A stretch of 64,000 nucleotides of DNA from Trujillonella endophytica (GTDB taxonomy: Bacteria; Actinomycetota; Actinomycetes; Mycobacteriales; Geodermatophilaceae), in assembly GCF_019799905.1 (NCBI RefSeq), contig NZ_JABGCI010000003.1, positions 342,239-406,238 on the forward strand. Reading direction: 5' to 3'. Shown one piece after another: positions 9,637 to 18,516 of this stretch. The translations under genes were made by a program, and so were the position numbers. The notes beneath the pieces are model-generated. The model searched no databases, was not told the DNA's origin, and worked only from the letters and a program-made list of their open reading frames with translations. Each line of letters opens with the position of its first letter. Positions within the stretch are counted from its first letter, which is position 1.

Positions 9637-11649
9637 CTACGTGCGCCAGCGCAGCGCCAGTCCGGGGTCGGGCGCGTAGCTGCAGTAGGTGCCCAGGTGC
9701 AGCGTGCGGCCCAGGTGGTCCCCGAGCGACGGGTGGTGCTCCGCCACCCGCGCGACCGCGTAGCGCAGGGCGCGGCAGACGCTGGTCCGTGCCCGCTCCG
9801 ACGGCGACTGGGCGACCCGGTGCCGGCCGCCCAGCCCGAAGGCCCCGGCCAGCTCGCGGACCAGGTACTCGCGGTCGGCCCGGGCCAGGGCGGCGCGCGT
9901 GTCGTCGCCCAGGGCCTCGGCCTCGGCGACGTCCTCGTCGATCTCGGTGAGCCGGCGTCGGTAGGCCGCCTTCGCCTGCGCGTCGAGCACGGGGCCCGCG
10001 TCGCCCTCCACCGGGGCCGGGCCGTGCTCCCCGGCCAGCAGGTCCAGCGCGTGGAACTCCCGGTCGGGCTCGGCCAGCAACCGCGCCAGGTAGCGCATGC
10101 CCTTGAGGTCGCGCAGCAGCACGCCGTTCCCCGCGAAGACGACCGTGCGGGTGTCCCCCTCCCGCCGGAACACCGCCGCGCCCGGGGCCTCCGCCCGAAC
10201 AGGAGGGAGGGCCGTCGCCGGCGCCGGCAGCCGCGCGCCGATCCGCTCCAGCGTCGCGTGCGCCGCCCGCTCCTCGAGGTCTGCGCGTACGGACCGGCCC
10301 ATCTCCCGCTGGGCGGTGGCCAGGACGAGCCGGACCACGGCCGTCTCGTAGGGCGCACCGACCTCCTGCCAGCCGGCGAGGGCCAGCTCGCACTCCGCCG
10401 CGGCCCCGCCGGCGTCGCCCGAAGCGAGTGCCGCCCGTCCGCGGGCCAGCGCCGCGGAGGCCGCCAGCGCGGGGCTCCGGTAGGTGGCGGCGATCCCGGA
10501 CAGCGCCGCCGCGGCGACCGACGCCAGGTCCGCGTCGCCGGCGGCCGACGCGATCTCGGCCTGCGCGGCGAGCAGCGGTGCGCAGCGCAGCGGCCCGTAC
10601 GGCGGCTCCTCCTTGGACGGGACGGCGACCGGGTTGTCCAGCGCGTCGGCGACCAGCGCCGCGGCCGTGGCGACGTCGCCCTGTGCCAACCGCAGCAGCG
10701 CCAGGCCGGGCTGGGGCGACCAGCCGTGCTCGTACGCCTCGAGGAACGCCTCCTCGGCTCCGGGCAGGTCACCGCGGCGCAGCCGGATCGTCCCCAGCTC
10801 GGTCAGCGGCCAGCCGTACTCCCGCCGCATCCACGGCCGCAGCTCGCGGCACGCCCCGAGGGCCTCCTCCTCGGCCGCGGCACACGACCCACGCAGCCGG
10901 AGGATCTCCGCGCGGTGCACCCGGCAGCGGCCGTGGATCCCGCCGAACGCCGCCCCGACGCGCCACCGGTCCATCGCGCGCGTCCACTCCTCCGCCCGGT
11001 CGTACTGGGCCAGGCCCTGCATGGCGCAGACCAGCTCGCACCAGGCCATCCCGGCCGTGAGCGGGTCGAGCTCGCCCGACACGACGGCGACCGCCGCCTC
11101 GTCGAGCAGGGCGAGCCCGTCGTCGACCGCGCCGTCCAGGATGACGATCCGCGCGGTCGCCACCCGCGCCATCGCCACGGCCGCCGGCACGCCGAGCCGG
11201 GTGCCCACGTCGATCGCGCGCGCCGCCTCGAGCCGCGCCGACGCCATGTCCCCGCACATGAACCGCTCGTAGGCGCGGGTCATCGCGAGCATGGCCGACG
11301 TCGGCGACTCGGGCCCGCCGCGGAGCAGCGACTCGGCCCGGGCCAGCCAGCCCCGCACCGGCGCCATCAGCCCCGTGTCGATGAGCAGGTGGACGGCGAC
11401 GGTGGCCGCCGCGGCGGCCGCCCCGGCGTCGTCGGCACGACCGCAGCAGACCGCGTACTGCTGCTCCCACGCGCTCAGCGCCGCCTCGAACTCGCCGGCG
11501 CCGTACGCCGCGCGGCCCAGCAGCCCGAGATCGTCGGCCGCCAGCGGGCGCCGTGACTGCTCGCTGCGCAGCAGGTCCAGCGCCGCCGCCCACTCGCCGC
11601 GGGCCAGCGCCGCGGCCGCATCGGCCGGGCGGGCCACGTCCACCGACAT
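9637..11649 (-). CDS. Large TPR-like helical protein, possible regulator
   Basis: A 670-aa alanine-rich protein. Roughly residues 10-480 are helical repeats of TPR type, such as ALARGEWAAALDLL, LLGRAAYGAGEFEAAL and ALASGDAGGAAAECELAL. A separate C-terminal domain follows with a beta-rich start (VFRREGDTRTVVFAGNGVLLRD, KGMRYLARLL), a charged helical stretch around EIDEDVAEAEALGDDTRAAL, and a terminal LHLGTYCSYAPDP. This layout occurs in actinobacterial regulator-like ATPase/TPR proteins, but no HTH or P-loop is visible here. It is divergent from the cupin gene, which may be its target. The ATG at 11649 is chosen as first in the repeat frame. The function is unknown. Confidence 0.7.
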   Translation of the reverse strand: MSVDVARPADAAAALARGEWAAALDLLRSEQSRRPLAADDLGLLGRAAYGAGEFEAALSAWEQQYAVCCGRADDAGAAAAAATVAVHLLIDTGLMAPVRGWLARAESLLRGGPESPTSAMLAMTRAYERFMCGDMASARLEAARAIDVGTRLGVPAAVAMARVATARIVILDGAVDDGLALLDEAAVAVVSGELDPLTAGMAWCELVCAMQGLAQYDRAEEWTRAMDRWRVGAAFGGIHGRCRVHRAEILRLRGSCAAAEEEALGACRELRPWMRREYGWPLTELGTIRLRRGDLPGAEEAFLEAYEHGWSPQPGLALLRLAQGDVATAAALVADALDNPVAVPSKEEPPYGPLRCAPLLAAQAEIASAAGDADLASVAAAALSGIAATYRSPALAASAALARGRAALASGDAGGAAAECELALAGWQEVGAPYETAVVRLVLATAQREMGRSVRADLEERAAHATLERIGARLPAPATALPPVRAEAPGAAVFRREGDTRTVVFAGNGVLLRDLKGMRYLARLLAEPDREFHALDLLAGEHGPAPVEGDAGPVLDAQAKAAYRRRLTEIDEDVAEAEALGDDTRAALARADREYLVRELAGAFGLGGRHRVAQSPSERARTSVCRALRYAVARVAEHHPSLGDHLGRTLHLGTYCSYAPDPGLALRWRT

Positions 11650-11795
11650 CGCGTCCTCCGGCCGCCGGGTGTCCCGGAGCCTAGGGGCCGACGACGGCGC
11701 GGCGGGAGCCCCGGACTCCCCGCCGGGACACCCTCTGTCCCGCCTCCCGGGTGACCGGCACAGCAGGCCGGTGTCCACGAGGACCGGAGGACGAC

Positions 11796-12173
11796 ATGAA
11801 CGGCGCACTCGACGACCTGCCCCTGGAGATCCGCGCGGGGGACCTGGTCACGCGGTACGCGGAGTGGGGCGAGATGGCCGTGCGCTTCGCGCGCGTGCCC
11901 GCGGGGACGGACATGGGTCCGGTGCTGGAGGGCCTCCCCGGCGACCGGTGTCCCAGCCCGCACTGGGGCATCGTGCTCACCGGCGCGGTGCGGGTGACGG
12001 CCGCCGACGGCTCGGAGACCGTGACCCGTGCCGGGGAGGCCTACCACTGGCCGGCCGGGCACACCGCCCGCATGGACGAGGACACCTCGTTCCTCGAGGT
12101 CGGCCCGGTCGCGGCCATGCGGCAGTTCAGCGAGCACGCCCGCGCCAAGCTGGGCGCCCCGGCCGGGGCCTGA
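11796..12173 (+). CDS. Small cupin domain protein
   Basis: A 125-aa single-domain cupin-like protein. It has a central HWGIVLTGAVRVTAADGSE strand-turn-strand and a second motif, GEAYHWPAGHTARM, with histidines placed as in cupin motifs 1 and 2; the acidic ligand is less clear. It probably binds a metal or a small ligand, and the reaction is unknown. The ATG at 11796 follows GGAGG at a good distance. It is transcribed divergently from the 670-aa TPR protein, with about 146 bp between the starts. Confidence 0.7.
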   Translation: MNGALDDLPLEIRAGDLVTRYAEWGEMAVRFARVPAGTDMGPVLEGLPGDRCPSPHWGIVLTGAVRVTAADGSETVTRAGEAYHWPAGHTARMDEDTSFLEVGPVAAMRQFSEHARAKLGAPAGA

Positions 12174-12286
12174 CCCGCCCGGCGGGCCGGGGTGCCGCGC
12201 CCTGGCCCGCCCCAAGCGGCGCGCAAGTCCGCCCGAAGCGCCACGGCGCAGCGTTTCCCCTGTCAGCCCCGACCGCAGGAGGAACC

Positions 12287-12922
12287 GTGACCCAGATCCA
12301 GGACCCGCGCCTCGCCGGCCCCCACGGCCAGCAGCCGTACGGCCAGCCGCAGTACGCCCCGCAGCCGTTCGGGGGCTTCGCGCCGCCCCCGCCGCCGAAG
12401 AAGCGCACCGGCCTCGTCATCGGCTCGGTCGCCGGCGCGGTGGTCACCCTCGGCGGGCTCGGCGTCGGCGCCGTCCTCCTCTTCGGGAGCTCGACGCTGG
12501 ACACCGAGGACGCGGAGGGCCAGATCTCCGCCCAGGTCCAGGAGCAGACCGGCGTCACGCCGGACTCGGTCGACTGCGCGTCCGACGTCGAGCTGGCCCA
12601 GGGGACGACGAGCACCTGCACCGTCACGCTGCAGGGCCAGGACTTCGACTACACGCTCACCCAGCTCGACGACGAGGGCAACGTCGAGTTCACCAGCGAC
12701 GCCGTCTACGTGCCGGTGACCGATGTCGAGGCCCTGCTGGCGGACGCGTTCGCCGACGAGAGCCTGGAGGTCGACGCGACCTGCGACGCCGGTGAGCGCA
12801 CCGTCCTCATCGCGGCCGAGGGCCTGTCGATCCCCTGCACCGTCGTCAACACCGAGGACTCCTCGGACTCCGCCGACGTGACCGCGCTGATCGACGCCAC
12901 CGGGACGGTCACCTTCGAGTGA
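12287..12922 (+). CDS. Membrane-anchored protein with two DUF4333 domains
   Basis: A 211-aa protein. Residues 1-38 are a Gly/Pro/Gln/Tyr-rich cytoplasmic segment with repeats of PYGQPQY type. A KKRTG stop-transfer motif and one membrane helix (VIGSVAGAVVTLGGLGVGAVLLF) follow. Two extracytoplasmic domains come next, each with two cysteines: DCASDVELAQGTTSTC, and DATCDAGERTVLIAAEGLSIPC. This is the pattern of DUF4333, exported domains common in actinobacteria. The domains probably each form a disulfide. The GTG at 12287 follows AGGAGG. The function is unknown. Confidence 0.82.
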   Translation: MTQIQDPRLAGPHGQQPYGQPQYAPQPFGGFAPPPPPKKRTGLVIGSVAGAVVTLGGLGVGAVLLFGSSTLDTEDAEGQISAQVQEQTGVTPDSVDCASDVELAQGTTSTCTVTLQGQDFDYTLTQLDDEGNVEFTSDAVYVPVTDVEALLADAFADESLEVDATCDAGERTVLIAAEGLSIPCTVVNTEDSSDSADVTALIDATGTVTFE

Positions 12923-13074
12923 CCGACCGGCGGCCGGGGCCCGGGGAGCGGCCGACCGGACCGGAACTCGTTCGTCACATCCCTCACTCCGGACACCGCC
13001 GCCTCGAGTTCTCACTCACCGTGATGGATTGACCACGACATACCGGGGACGAGTTCCGTCACTCCACGCCATCG

Positions 13075-15159
13075 GTGCAGCACGCTGTCCACGTGACCCT
13101 GCACGCCCACGACGTCCCGAGTCCCCGGTCGGGACGGTCCGGGAACGACGGCGCCGGCCGGCTCCGCGCGATCGACACGCTCCTGGCCGACCGTGGCCAG
13201 CTGTTCCGTGCGCTGTTCCTCGCCGCACCGGTGCCGAAGGCACTGGTCGACCTCGACGGCCACTTCCTCGTCGTCAACGAGGCGCTGTGCGCGATGACGG
13301 GCCGCGACCACGAGGACCTCGTGGGCCGGCACGTCGACCTGCTCGCGCACCCGGACGAGGCGCCGGTCCCCGACCTGCCCGCCGAGGGCCCCGGAGCGCT
13401 GGACCCGTGGCTGCGACAGGACGGCGAGCGCCGGCTGCGCCGGGCCGACGGCAGCGACCTGTTCGTGCTGCAGGCCCACGACGTCGTGCACCACAGCGAC
13501 GGACGGCCGCACTTCGTCGTCCTCTCGTTCGTGGACGTCACCGACCGCCGCCGTGCGGAGGAGGACCTGGTCCGTCGGGCGTTCACCGACCCGCTGACCG
13601 GACTGCCCAACCGGCGCGCTCTCGGCGACCGGCTCAACCACGCCCTGGCGCTGTCGAAGCGCCGCGGCCTGCAGGTGGGCCTGGTCCACCTGGACCTGGA
13701 CCGGTTCCAGGCGGTCAACGACTCGCTCGGCCACGAGGCCGGCGACCAGGTGCTCACCCAGGTCGCCGACCGGCTGCGCTGGAGCACGCGGGTGGAGGAC
13801 ACCGCCGTCCGTCTCGGCGGCGACGAGTTCCTGATCCTGGCCGAGGACGTCGAGGACCTCGACGGGCTGCGCGCGCTGGCCGGCCGCCTGCTGTCGGTGC
13901 TCGACGACCCGTTCGTCGTCGGCGAGCGCGAGATCGTGCTGTCGGCGAGCGTCGGGCTGACCCTCGGCTCCGACGTCGCCCCCGACGACCTGCTCCGCCA
14001 GGCACACGGCGCCCTCGCGCGCGCCAAGTCCGACGGCAGCCGCGCCCGCATCGAGGTCTACGACGGCGTGCTGTCCGACGACGAGATCGACCAGCTGCAG
14101 CTGGAGGCCGACCTGCGGCACGCCCTCGAGGGCGACGAGCTGCGGCTGTTCTACCAGCCGATCGTGTCGCTGTCGGACGAGACGCTGCTCGGCTACGAGG
14201 CCCTGATCCGCTGGCAGCACCCCACCCGCGGACTGCTGCCCCCGGGCGCCTTCCTGGCCTGCGCCGAGGACAACCGGCTGACCTCCAAGCTCGGCGCCTG
14301 GGTGCTGCACCAGGCCTGCCACGACGCCGCCGGCTGGCCCGCCGGGCTGCGGGTGCACGTGAACATCTCCGCCCGCCACCTGGCCGAGCCCGGGTTCAGC
14401 GACCTGGTCATCGAGGCGCTCGCCGTGTCGGGCCTGCCGCCGGAGCGGCTGGAGCTGGAGATCACCGAGTCGACGGCGCTGTTCGCCGCCGACGCCACCC
14501 TCCAGGCGGTCAGCGAGGTGACCGACCACGGCGTCACCCTCGCCCTCGACGACTTCGGCACCGGCTACTCGGCCATCACCGCGCTGCACCGGCTGCCCAT
14601 CCACACCGTCAAGATCGACCGGTCCTTCGTCGCCGACGTGGTGACCGAGCCCTCCACCGCCGCGCTCGTCCAGGGGCTGGTGCAGCTCGGCCTCGGCATG
14701 GGCCTGCAGGTCATCGCCGAGGGGATCGAGGACCTCGACCAGGCCGACTGGCTGCGCGAGCACGGCTGCGCGATGGCCCAGGGTTACGCGTTCGGCCGCC
14801 CGGCGCCCCTGCCCGGCCGGACCGACGCCACCGAGGACGCCGTCGTCGAGCAGCTCGTGCCGGCGGAGGTGCGCAACGACGAGCCGCTGACGGCCGAGGG
14901 CGTCATCGTCGCCGCCGACACCGACATCGCCTCGCTCGAGGAGCCGACCGGCGAGGTCCTCGCCTTCCCGGCCCCGGCCCCGGCCCCGGTGCTCCCCGGA
15001 CCGGCCACGGCGCAGTTCGACGCGCTCGCCGCCTGGGACACCGACGACGACGCCTCCGACGACGGCGTGCCCGCGCCCCGCGTCGGGGGTCTCCCCGACG
15101 TGCCGCACCTCTACGCGGTCCTCGACGACACCGGCGAGACCCCGCCCGTCCGCGACTAG
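13075..15159 (+). CDS. PAS-GGDEF-EAL protein, c-di-GMP turnover
   Basis: A 694-aa soluble signalling protein. A PAS-like sensor spans about residues 40-160, ending FVDVTDRRRAEEDL. A GGDEF diguanylate cyclase domain follows (about 165-330) with an intact RLGGDEFLIL active site and LDLDRFQAVNDSLGH. An EAL phosphodiesterase domain (about 345-590) has [37 protein letters not shown] and IAEGIE, so all key residues for metal and c-di-GMP binding appear present. A disordered acidic tail of about 100 residues completes it. Both activities could therefore work. The GTG at 13075 is used; a GTG at 13093 would also suit. Confidence 0.92.
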   Translation: MQHAVHVTLHAHDVPSPRSGRSGNDGAGRLRAIDTLLADRGQLFRALFLAAPVPKALVDLDGHFLVVNEALCAMTGRDHEDLVGRHVDLLAHPDEAPVPDLPAEGPGALDPWLRQDGERRLRRADGSDLFVLQAHDVVHHSDGRPHFVVLSFVDVTDRRRAEEDLVRRAFTDPLTGLPNRRALGDRLNHALALSKRRGLQVGLVHLDLDRFQAVNDSLGHEAGDQVLTQVADRLRWSTRVEDTAVRLGGDEFLILAEDVEDLDGLRALAGRLLSVLDDPFVVGEREIVLSASVGLTLGSDVAPDDLLRQAHGALARAKSDGSRARIEVYDGVLSDDEIDQLQLEADLRHALEGDELRLFYQPIVSLSDETLLGYEALIRWQHPTRGLLPPGAFLACAEDNRLTSKLGAWVLHQACHDAAGWPAGLRVHVNISARHLAEPGFSDLVIEALAVSGLPPERLELEITESTALFAADATLQAVSEVTDHGVTLALDDFGTGYSAITALHRLPIHTVKIDRSFVADVVTEPSTAALVQGLVQLGLGMGLQVIAEGIEDLDQADWLREHGCAMAQGYAFGRPAPLPGRTDATEDAVVEQLVPAEVRNDEPLTAEGVIVAADTDIASLEEPTGEVLAFPAPAPAPVLPGPATAQFDALAAWDTDDDASDDGVPAPRVGGLPDVPHLYAVLDDTGETPPVRD

Positions 15160-15184
15160 TCCCCCGACACCTCTCCCCTGCGCA

Positions 15185-15224
15185 CGCTCGTGCTCTGCGT
15201 ACCTGTGTACGCAGAGCACGAGCG
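15185..15224. repeat. Dispersed hairpin element, copy 2
   Basis: A perfect 18-bp stem (CGCTCGTGCTCTGCGTAC pairing with its complement) has a CTGT loop and lies 25 nt after the GGDEF-EAL stop. It shares stem and 3' flank (CCGCGGAGTGATACCGA) with the element at 5772. It probably also acts as a terminator. Confidence 0.75.
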
Positions 15225-15330
15225 TCCGCGGAGTGATACCGATGCCTGCCGTGTGACCGGCCGGTGACGGCTCGGGGACGCCGGTGTGACCGACCGGCGG
15301 CACCGCTCGCGGCGGGTCAGGATGCCGCCC

Positions 15331-16116
15331 ATGCGCACCGACGTCGCCGCCTCCCTGACCATCTCCTCGACCCGACCGGCGACGGCGTTCCTGCAGGTCG
15401 CGGTGGCGTCGCCGGTCACCGAGCTGCTCACCGTGCTCTGCGACGGGCAGCCGCTGCCGACCGAGGAGTTCGGTGTCGGCGAGGCGCGGGTGCACCGCGT
15501 CGAGCTGCGCGAGGGGACGACGACCGTGTCCTACAGCGCCTCGGTCGACCGCACCGGTCCCCCGCGCGCGGTCACCCCCGCGGCGGAGGCCGAGGCCCTG
15601 CGGCCCAGCCGGTACTGCCCGTCGGACCAGCTGGAGGGGTACGCCTCCACCGAGTTCGACCGCGACCGGCCGCGGGCCGAGCTCGTGGCCACGGTCGCGG
15701 GGTGGGTGCACGACCGGCTGAGCTACGTCTCGGGGGCCAGCCGGCCGGTCGACACCGCCGTCGACACCCTGCTGCTCGGCCGGGGCGTGTGCCGCGACTA
15801 CGCGCACCTGACCACGACGCTGCTGCGCGCGCTGGAGGTCCCCGCGCGGCTGGTCGCCGTCTTCGCCCCCGGCCTGGACCCGATGGACTTCCACGCCGTC
15901 GTGGAGGCCGACGTCGACGGCACCTGGTGCGTCGTGGACGCCACCCGGCTGGCGCCGGTCGGCTCGCTGGTGCGGATCTGCTCCGGGCGCGACGCGGCCG
16001 ACACGGCGTTCCTCACCACGCTCGGCGGCGTCGCCCGGTTCGAGTCGATGACCGTCACGGCCACGGTGGACGGCGACCTGCCCGCGCCGACCACCGCGCC
16101 GTTCCCACTGCCCTGA
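15331..16116 (+). CDS. Transglutaminase-like (TGc) protein
   Basis: A 261-aa cytoplasmic transglutaminase-like protein. The catalytic triad is visible: Cys in GRGVCRDYAHL near residue 152, His in MDFHAVVEA, and Asp in CVVDATRLAP. An N-terminal beta domain precedes it, as in bacterial Tgc proteins acting as peptidases or amidases. The substrate is unknown. The ATG at 15331 is annotated; an ATG three codons earlier (15322) has a better-spaced AGG-rich ribosome-binding site and is equally possible. The gene is convergent with the NAD kinase gene. Confidence 0.85.
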   Translation: MRTDVAASLTISSTRPATAFLQVAVASPVTELLTVLCDGQPLPTEEFGVGEARVHRVELREGTTTVSYSASVDRTGPPRAVTPAAEAEALRPSRYCPSDQLEGYASTEFDRDRPRAELVATVAGWVHDRLSYVSGASRPVDTAVDTLLLGRGVCRDYAHLTTTLLRALEVPARLVAVFAPGLDPMDFHAVVEADVDGTWCVVDATRLAPVGSLVRICSGRDAADTAFLTTLGGVARFESMTVTATVDGDLPAPTTAPFPLP

Positions 16117-16120
16117 CCGG

Positions 16121-17041
16121 TCAGGTCTGGGGCGCGCCGGGCTCCGCCGCGAGCCGGGCGCGCTGCTCGGCCGGGAGCAGCTCCAGCAGCTCGCCGGGCA
16201 GGTAGGGCAGGTCGATCAGCGACAGCTTCACCCGGCTGCGCGCCGCCGACCGCGAGCCCTCGATGCGGACCAGCTGGCCGGCCCGCGAGCGGTAGGCCAC
16301 CTCCACCTCGTCCCCGGGACGGAGACGCCCGCCGAGCACGCCGTCGAACTCCAGGGCCGGGCTGCCGGCGCTGATCGACAGCCGCAGCGCCTCCGTCGGG
16401 GCGAGGAGCACCGAGCGGGAGATGCCCGACATCGGCGCCGCCGGGGTGACCAGCACGCCCTCGATGCCCGGGCTGACCACGGGGCCTCCGGCGGCGTAGT
16501 TGTAGGCCGTCGAGCCCATCGCCGTGGCGACGATGACGGCGTCGCAGCGCAGGTGCCCGTAGGGCTGGCCGCCGACCGACAGGGTGGCGCTCACCATCCC
16601 CTCCCCCGGCACCCGGGCCAGGACGGCGTCGTTGAAGGCCAGCCACTCCCAGTCCCGGTGCCGGACGACGAGGCAGCCGCGCGACTCCGTGGTCACCCGG
16701 CCCTCGGCCATCGCGGTCAGCGCCTCGCGCAGCTCCCGGCCCTCGACCTCGGCGAGGAAGCCCAGGTGGCCGAGGTTGACGCCCAGCACCGGGACCGGCC
16801 GTGCGCTGACCAGCCGCATCGCCCCGAGGATCGTGCCGTCGCCGCCCATGGCGATGATCCCGTCGCAGCTGCCGGCCAGCACCTCCTCCGGCACGGGCAG
16901 CACGCCGTCCACCCCGGCCCGGCCGACGTCGGCGGTCGTCGCCACGAGCTCCGCGTCGCCGCCGCGCGCCCAGTCGGCCACCTGGCCGACCGCCGCGGTG
17001 CAGTCGCGGGTGGGGTGCAGGACCAGCCCGATCCGGGGCAC
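16121..17041 (-). CDS. nadK: NAD kinase
   Basis: A 306-aa NAD kinase that phosphorylates NAD to NADP in the cytosol. The family motifs are GGDGTILGAMRL near residue 66, NLGHLGFLAEVE, a substrate-binding FNDAVLAR (Asp where Glu is typical) and GSTAYNYAAGGPVVSP. The GTG start is three bases after the stop of the upstream flavoprotein gene, so the two form an operon. Many actinobacteria carry the main nadK next to tlyA and recN, so this could be a second paralog; the window cannot settle that. Confidence 0.92.
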   Translation of the reverse strand: MPRIGLVLHPTRDCTAAVGQVADWARGGDAELVATTADVGRAGVDGVLPVPEEVLAGSCDGIIAMGGDGTILGAMRLVSARPVPVLGVNLGHLGFLAEVEGRELREALTAMAEGRVTTESRGCLVVRHRDWEWLAFNDAVLARVPGEGMVSATLSVGGQPYGHLRCDAVIVATAMGSTAYNYAAGGPVVSPGIEGVLVTPAAPMSGISRSVLLAPTEALRLSISAGSPALEFDGVLGGRLRPGDEVEVAYRSRAGQLVRIEGSRSAARSRVKLSLIDLPYLPGELLELLPAEQRARLAAEPGAPQT

Positions 17042-17044
17042 GTC

Positions 17045-18490
17045 TCAGCCGCGCCAGGTCTCGAGCAGCCGCAGCCAGATCTCGCTGATCGTGGGATAGG
17101 CCGGGACGGCGTGCCAGAGCCGGGCCAGCGGCACCTCGCCGGCCACCGCGATCACCGCCGAGTGCAGCAGCTCGGCGACGTCCGGGCCGACGAAGGTGAC
17201 GCCGAGGAGCACCTCCCGCTCGGTGTCGACGACCGCGATCGCCGTCCCCTCGTAGCCGTCCCGGTGGACCGAGGCGCCGGCCACGCCGCCGATCGCGTAG
17301 CGGACGACGCGGTGCGGCCGCCCGGACTCCGCTGCCTCCGCGGTGGTGAGCCCGACGCTGGCGACCTGCGGATCGGTGAACACCACCGACGGCGTCGCGG
17401 CGTGGTCGGCGGTGGCGACGAACGGCGACCAGTCCGAGGTGTCGACGTCGCGGCCCTGCGCGCGGGCGACGATCGCCGCGCCGGCCTGGCGGGCCTGGTA
17501 CTTGCCCATGTGGGTGAGCAGCTTGCGGCCGTTGACGTCGCCCACGCCGTAGAGCCACGGCACGCCGCGGACCTGCAGGGTCTCGTCGACGTCGAGGTAG
17601 CCGCCGGCCTCCAGGCCCACCGTCTCGAGGCCCACGTCGTGGGTCCGCGCGCGGCGCCCGGCGGCCACCAGCACCTGGTCGCCCCGGATCTCCTCGGCCG
17701 GCCCGTCGCCCGCGGCCACCGTGACGACGACCTCGGTGCCCTCGCGCCGCGCCGCCTGCACCGCGGTGCCCAGCCGCACGTCGACCCCGGCCGCCCGCAG
17801 CGCGGCGCCGACCGCCTCGCTCGCCTCCGGCTCCGCGCCGGCCAGCACCCGCTCGCCGCGCTCGAGCACGGTGACGGTGGAGCCCAGCGCGCTCCACGCG
17901 GTCGCCATCTCGCAGCCGACGTAGCCGCCGCCGATGACGACCAGCCGGCCGGGCACCTCCTTGGCGCTGGTGGCGTCGCGCGGCGTCCAGGGGTCGACGT
18001 CGCGCAGCCCGTCCACCGGCGGGACGGCGGCCTCCGAGCCGGTGCACATCGCGACGGCGTGGGTGGCGGTCAGCCGGGTCTCGCCGCCGTCGGCGTCGGT
18101 GACGACCACGGTCCTCTCGCCGTCCAGCCGCGCGCTGCCCCGGAGCAGGTCGATGCCGGCGCCCTGCACCCACTGCACCTGGCTCTCGTCGGACCAGTTC
18201 GAGGTGAAGGAGTCGCGCCGGGCGAGGGTCGCCGTCACGTCCTGCTCGCCCGTCACCGCCGCCGCGGCACCGGACACCCCGCGCGCCGCCGCGATCGCCT
18301 CGGTGCCGCGCAGCAGCGCCTTGCTGGGCATGCACGCCCAGTAGGAGCACTCCCCGCCGACCAGCTCCGCCTCCACGAGGACGGCGGACAGCCCGCCGCG
18401 GACGACGATGTCGGCAACGTTCTCGCCGGTCGAGCCGGCCCCCACCACGACGACGTCGTACGTCCGCTCTTCGCTGCTCACCTGCGCCAT
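17045..18490 (-). CDS. FAD-dependent pyridine nucleotide-disulfide oxidoreductase
   Basis: A 481-aa flavoprotein of the dihydrolipoamide dehydrogenase/mercuric reductase family. It has an N-terminal FAD-binding GAGSTG, the redox-active disulfide GGECSYWACMPSK near residues 48-60, an NAD(P)-binding GGGYVGCE, a second FAD motif YGVGDVNG and a C-terminal dimerisation domain. The C-terminal HPT-xx-E motif of true lipoamide dehydrogenases reads AYPTISE here, so the catalytic His is replaced by Tyr while the Glu stays. It is therefore unlikely to be a standard Lpd, and a quinone or other disulfide substrate is plausible. It precedes nadK in an operon and is divergent from the flavin reductase gene (26 bp between starts). 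Confidence 0.85.
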   Translation of the reverse strand: MAQVSSEERTYDVVVVGAGSTGENVADIVVRGGLSAVLVEAELVGGECSYWACMPSKALLRGTEAIAAARGVSGAAAAVTGEQDVTATLARRDSFTSNWSDESQVQWVQGAGIDLLRGSARLDGERTVVVTDADGGETRLTATHAVAMCTGSEAAVPPVDGLRDVDPWTPRDATSAKEVPGRLVVIGGGYVGCEMATAWSALGSTVTVLERGERVLAGAEPEASEAVGAALRAAGVDVRLGTAVQAARREGTEVVVTVAAGDGPAEEIRGDQVLVAAGRRARTHDVGLETVGLEAGGYLDVDETLQVRGVPWLYGVGDVNGRKLLTHMGKYQARQAGAAIVARAQGRDVDTSDWSPFVATADHAATPSVVFTDPQVASVGLTTAEAAESGRPHRVVRYAIGGVAGASVHRDGYEGTAIAVVDTEREVLLGVTFVGPDVAELLHSAVIAVAGEVPLARLWHAVPAYPTISEIWLRLLETWRG

Positions 18491-18516
18491 AGTGCTGGTG
18501 TGGTCGACTGGCCGCC

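Noticed and set aside
8068..11556. Very long plus-strand reading frame of 1162 codons over tRNA-Arg and the TPR gene
   Set aside because: It is an antisense shadow of high GC; it crosses ettA/ssb gene ends, a tRNA and the TPR gene, and has only low-complexity Arg, Gly, Pro composition.
13012..15894. 960-codon minus-strand frame opposite the GGDEF-EAL gene
   Set aside because: The plus-strand gene has complete catalytic motifs; the opposite frame has none and runs through the hairpin element.
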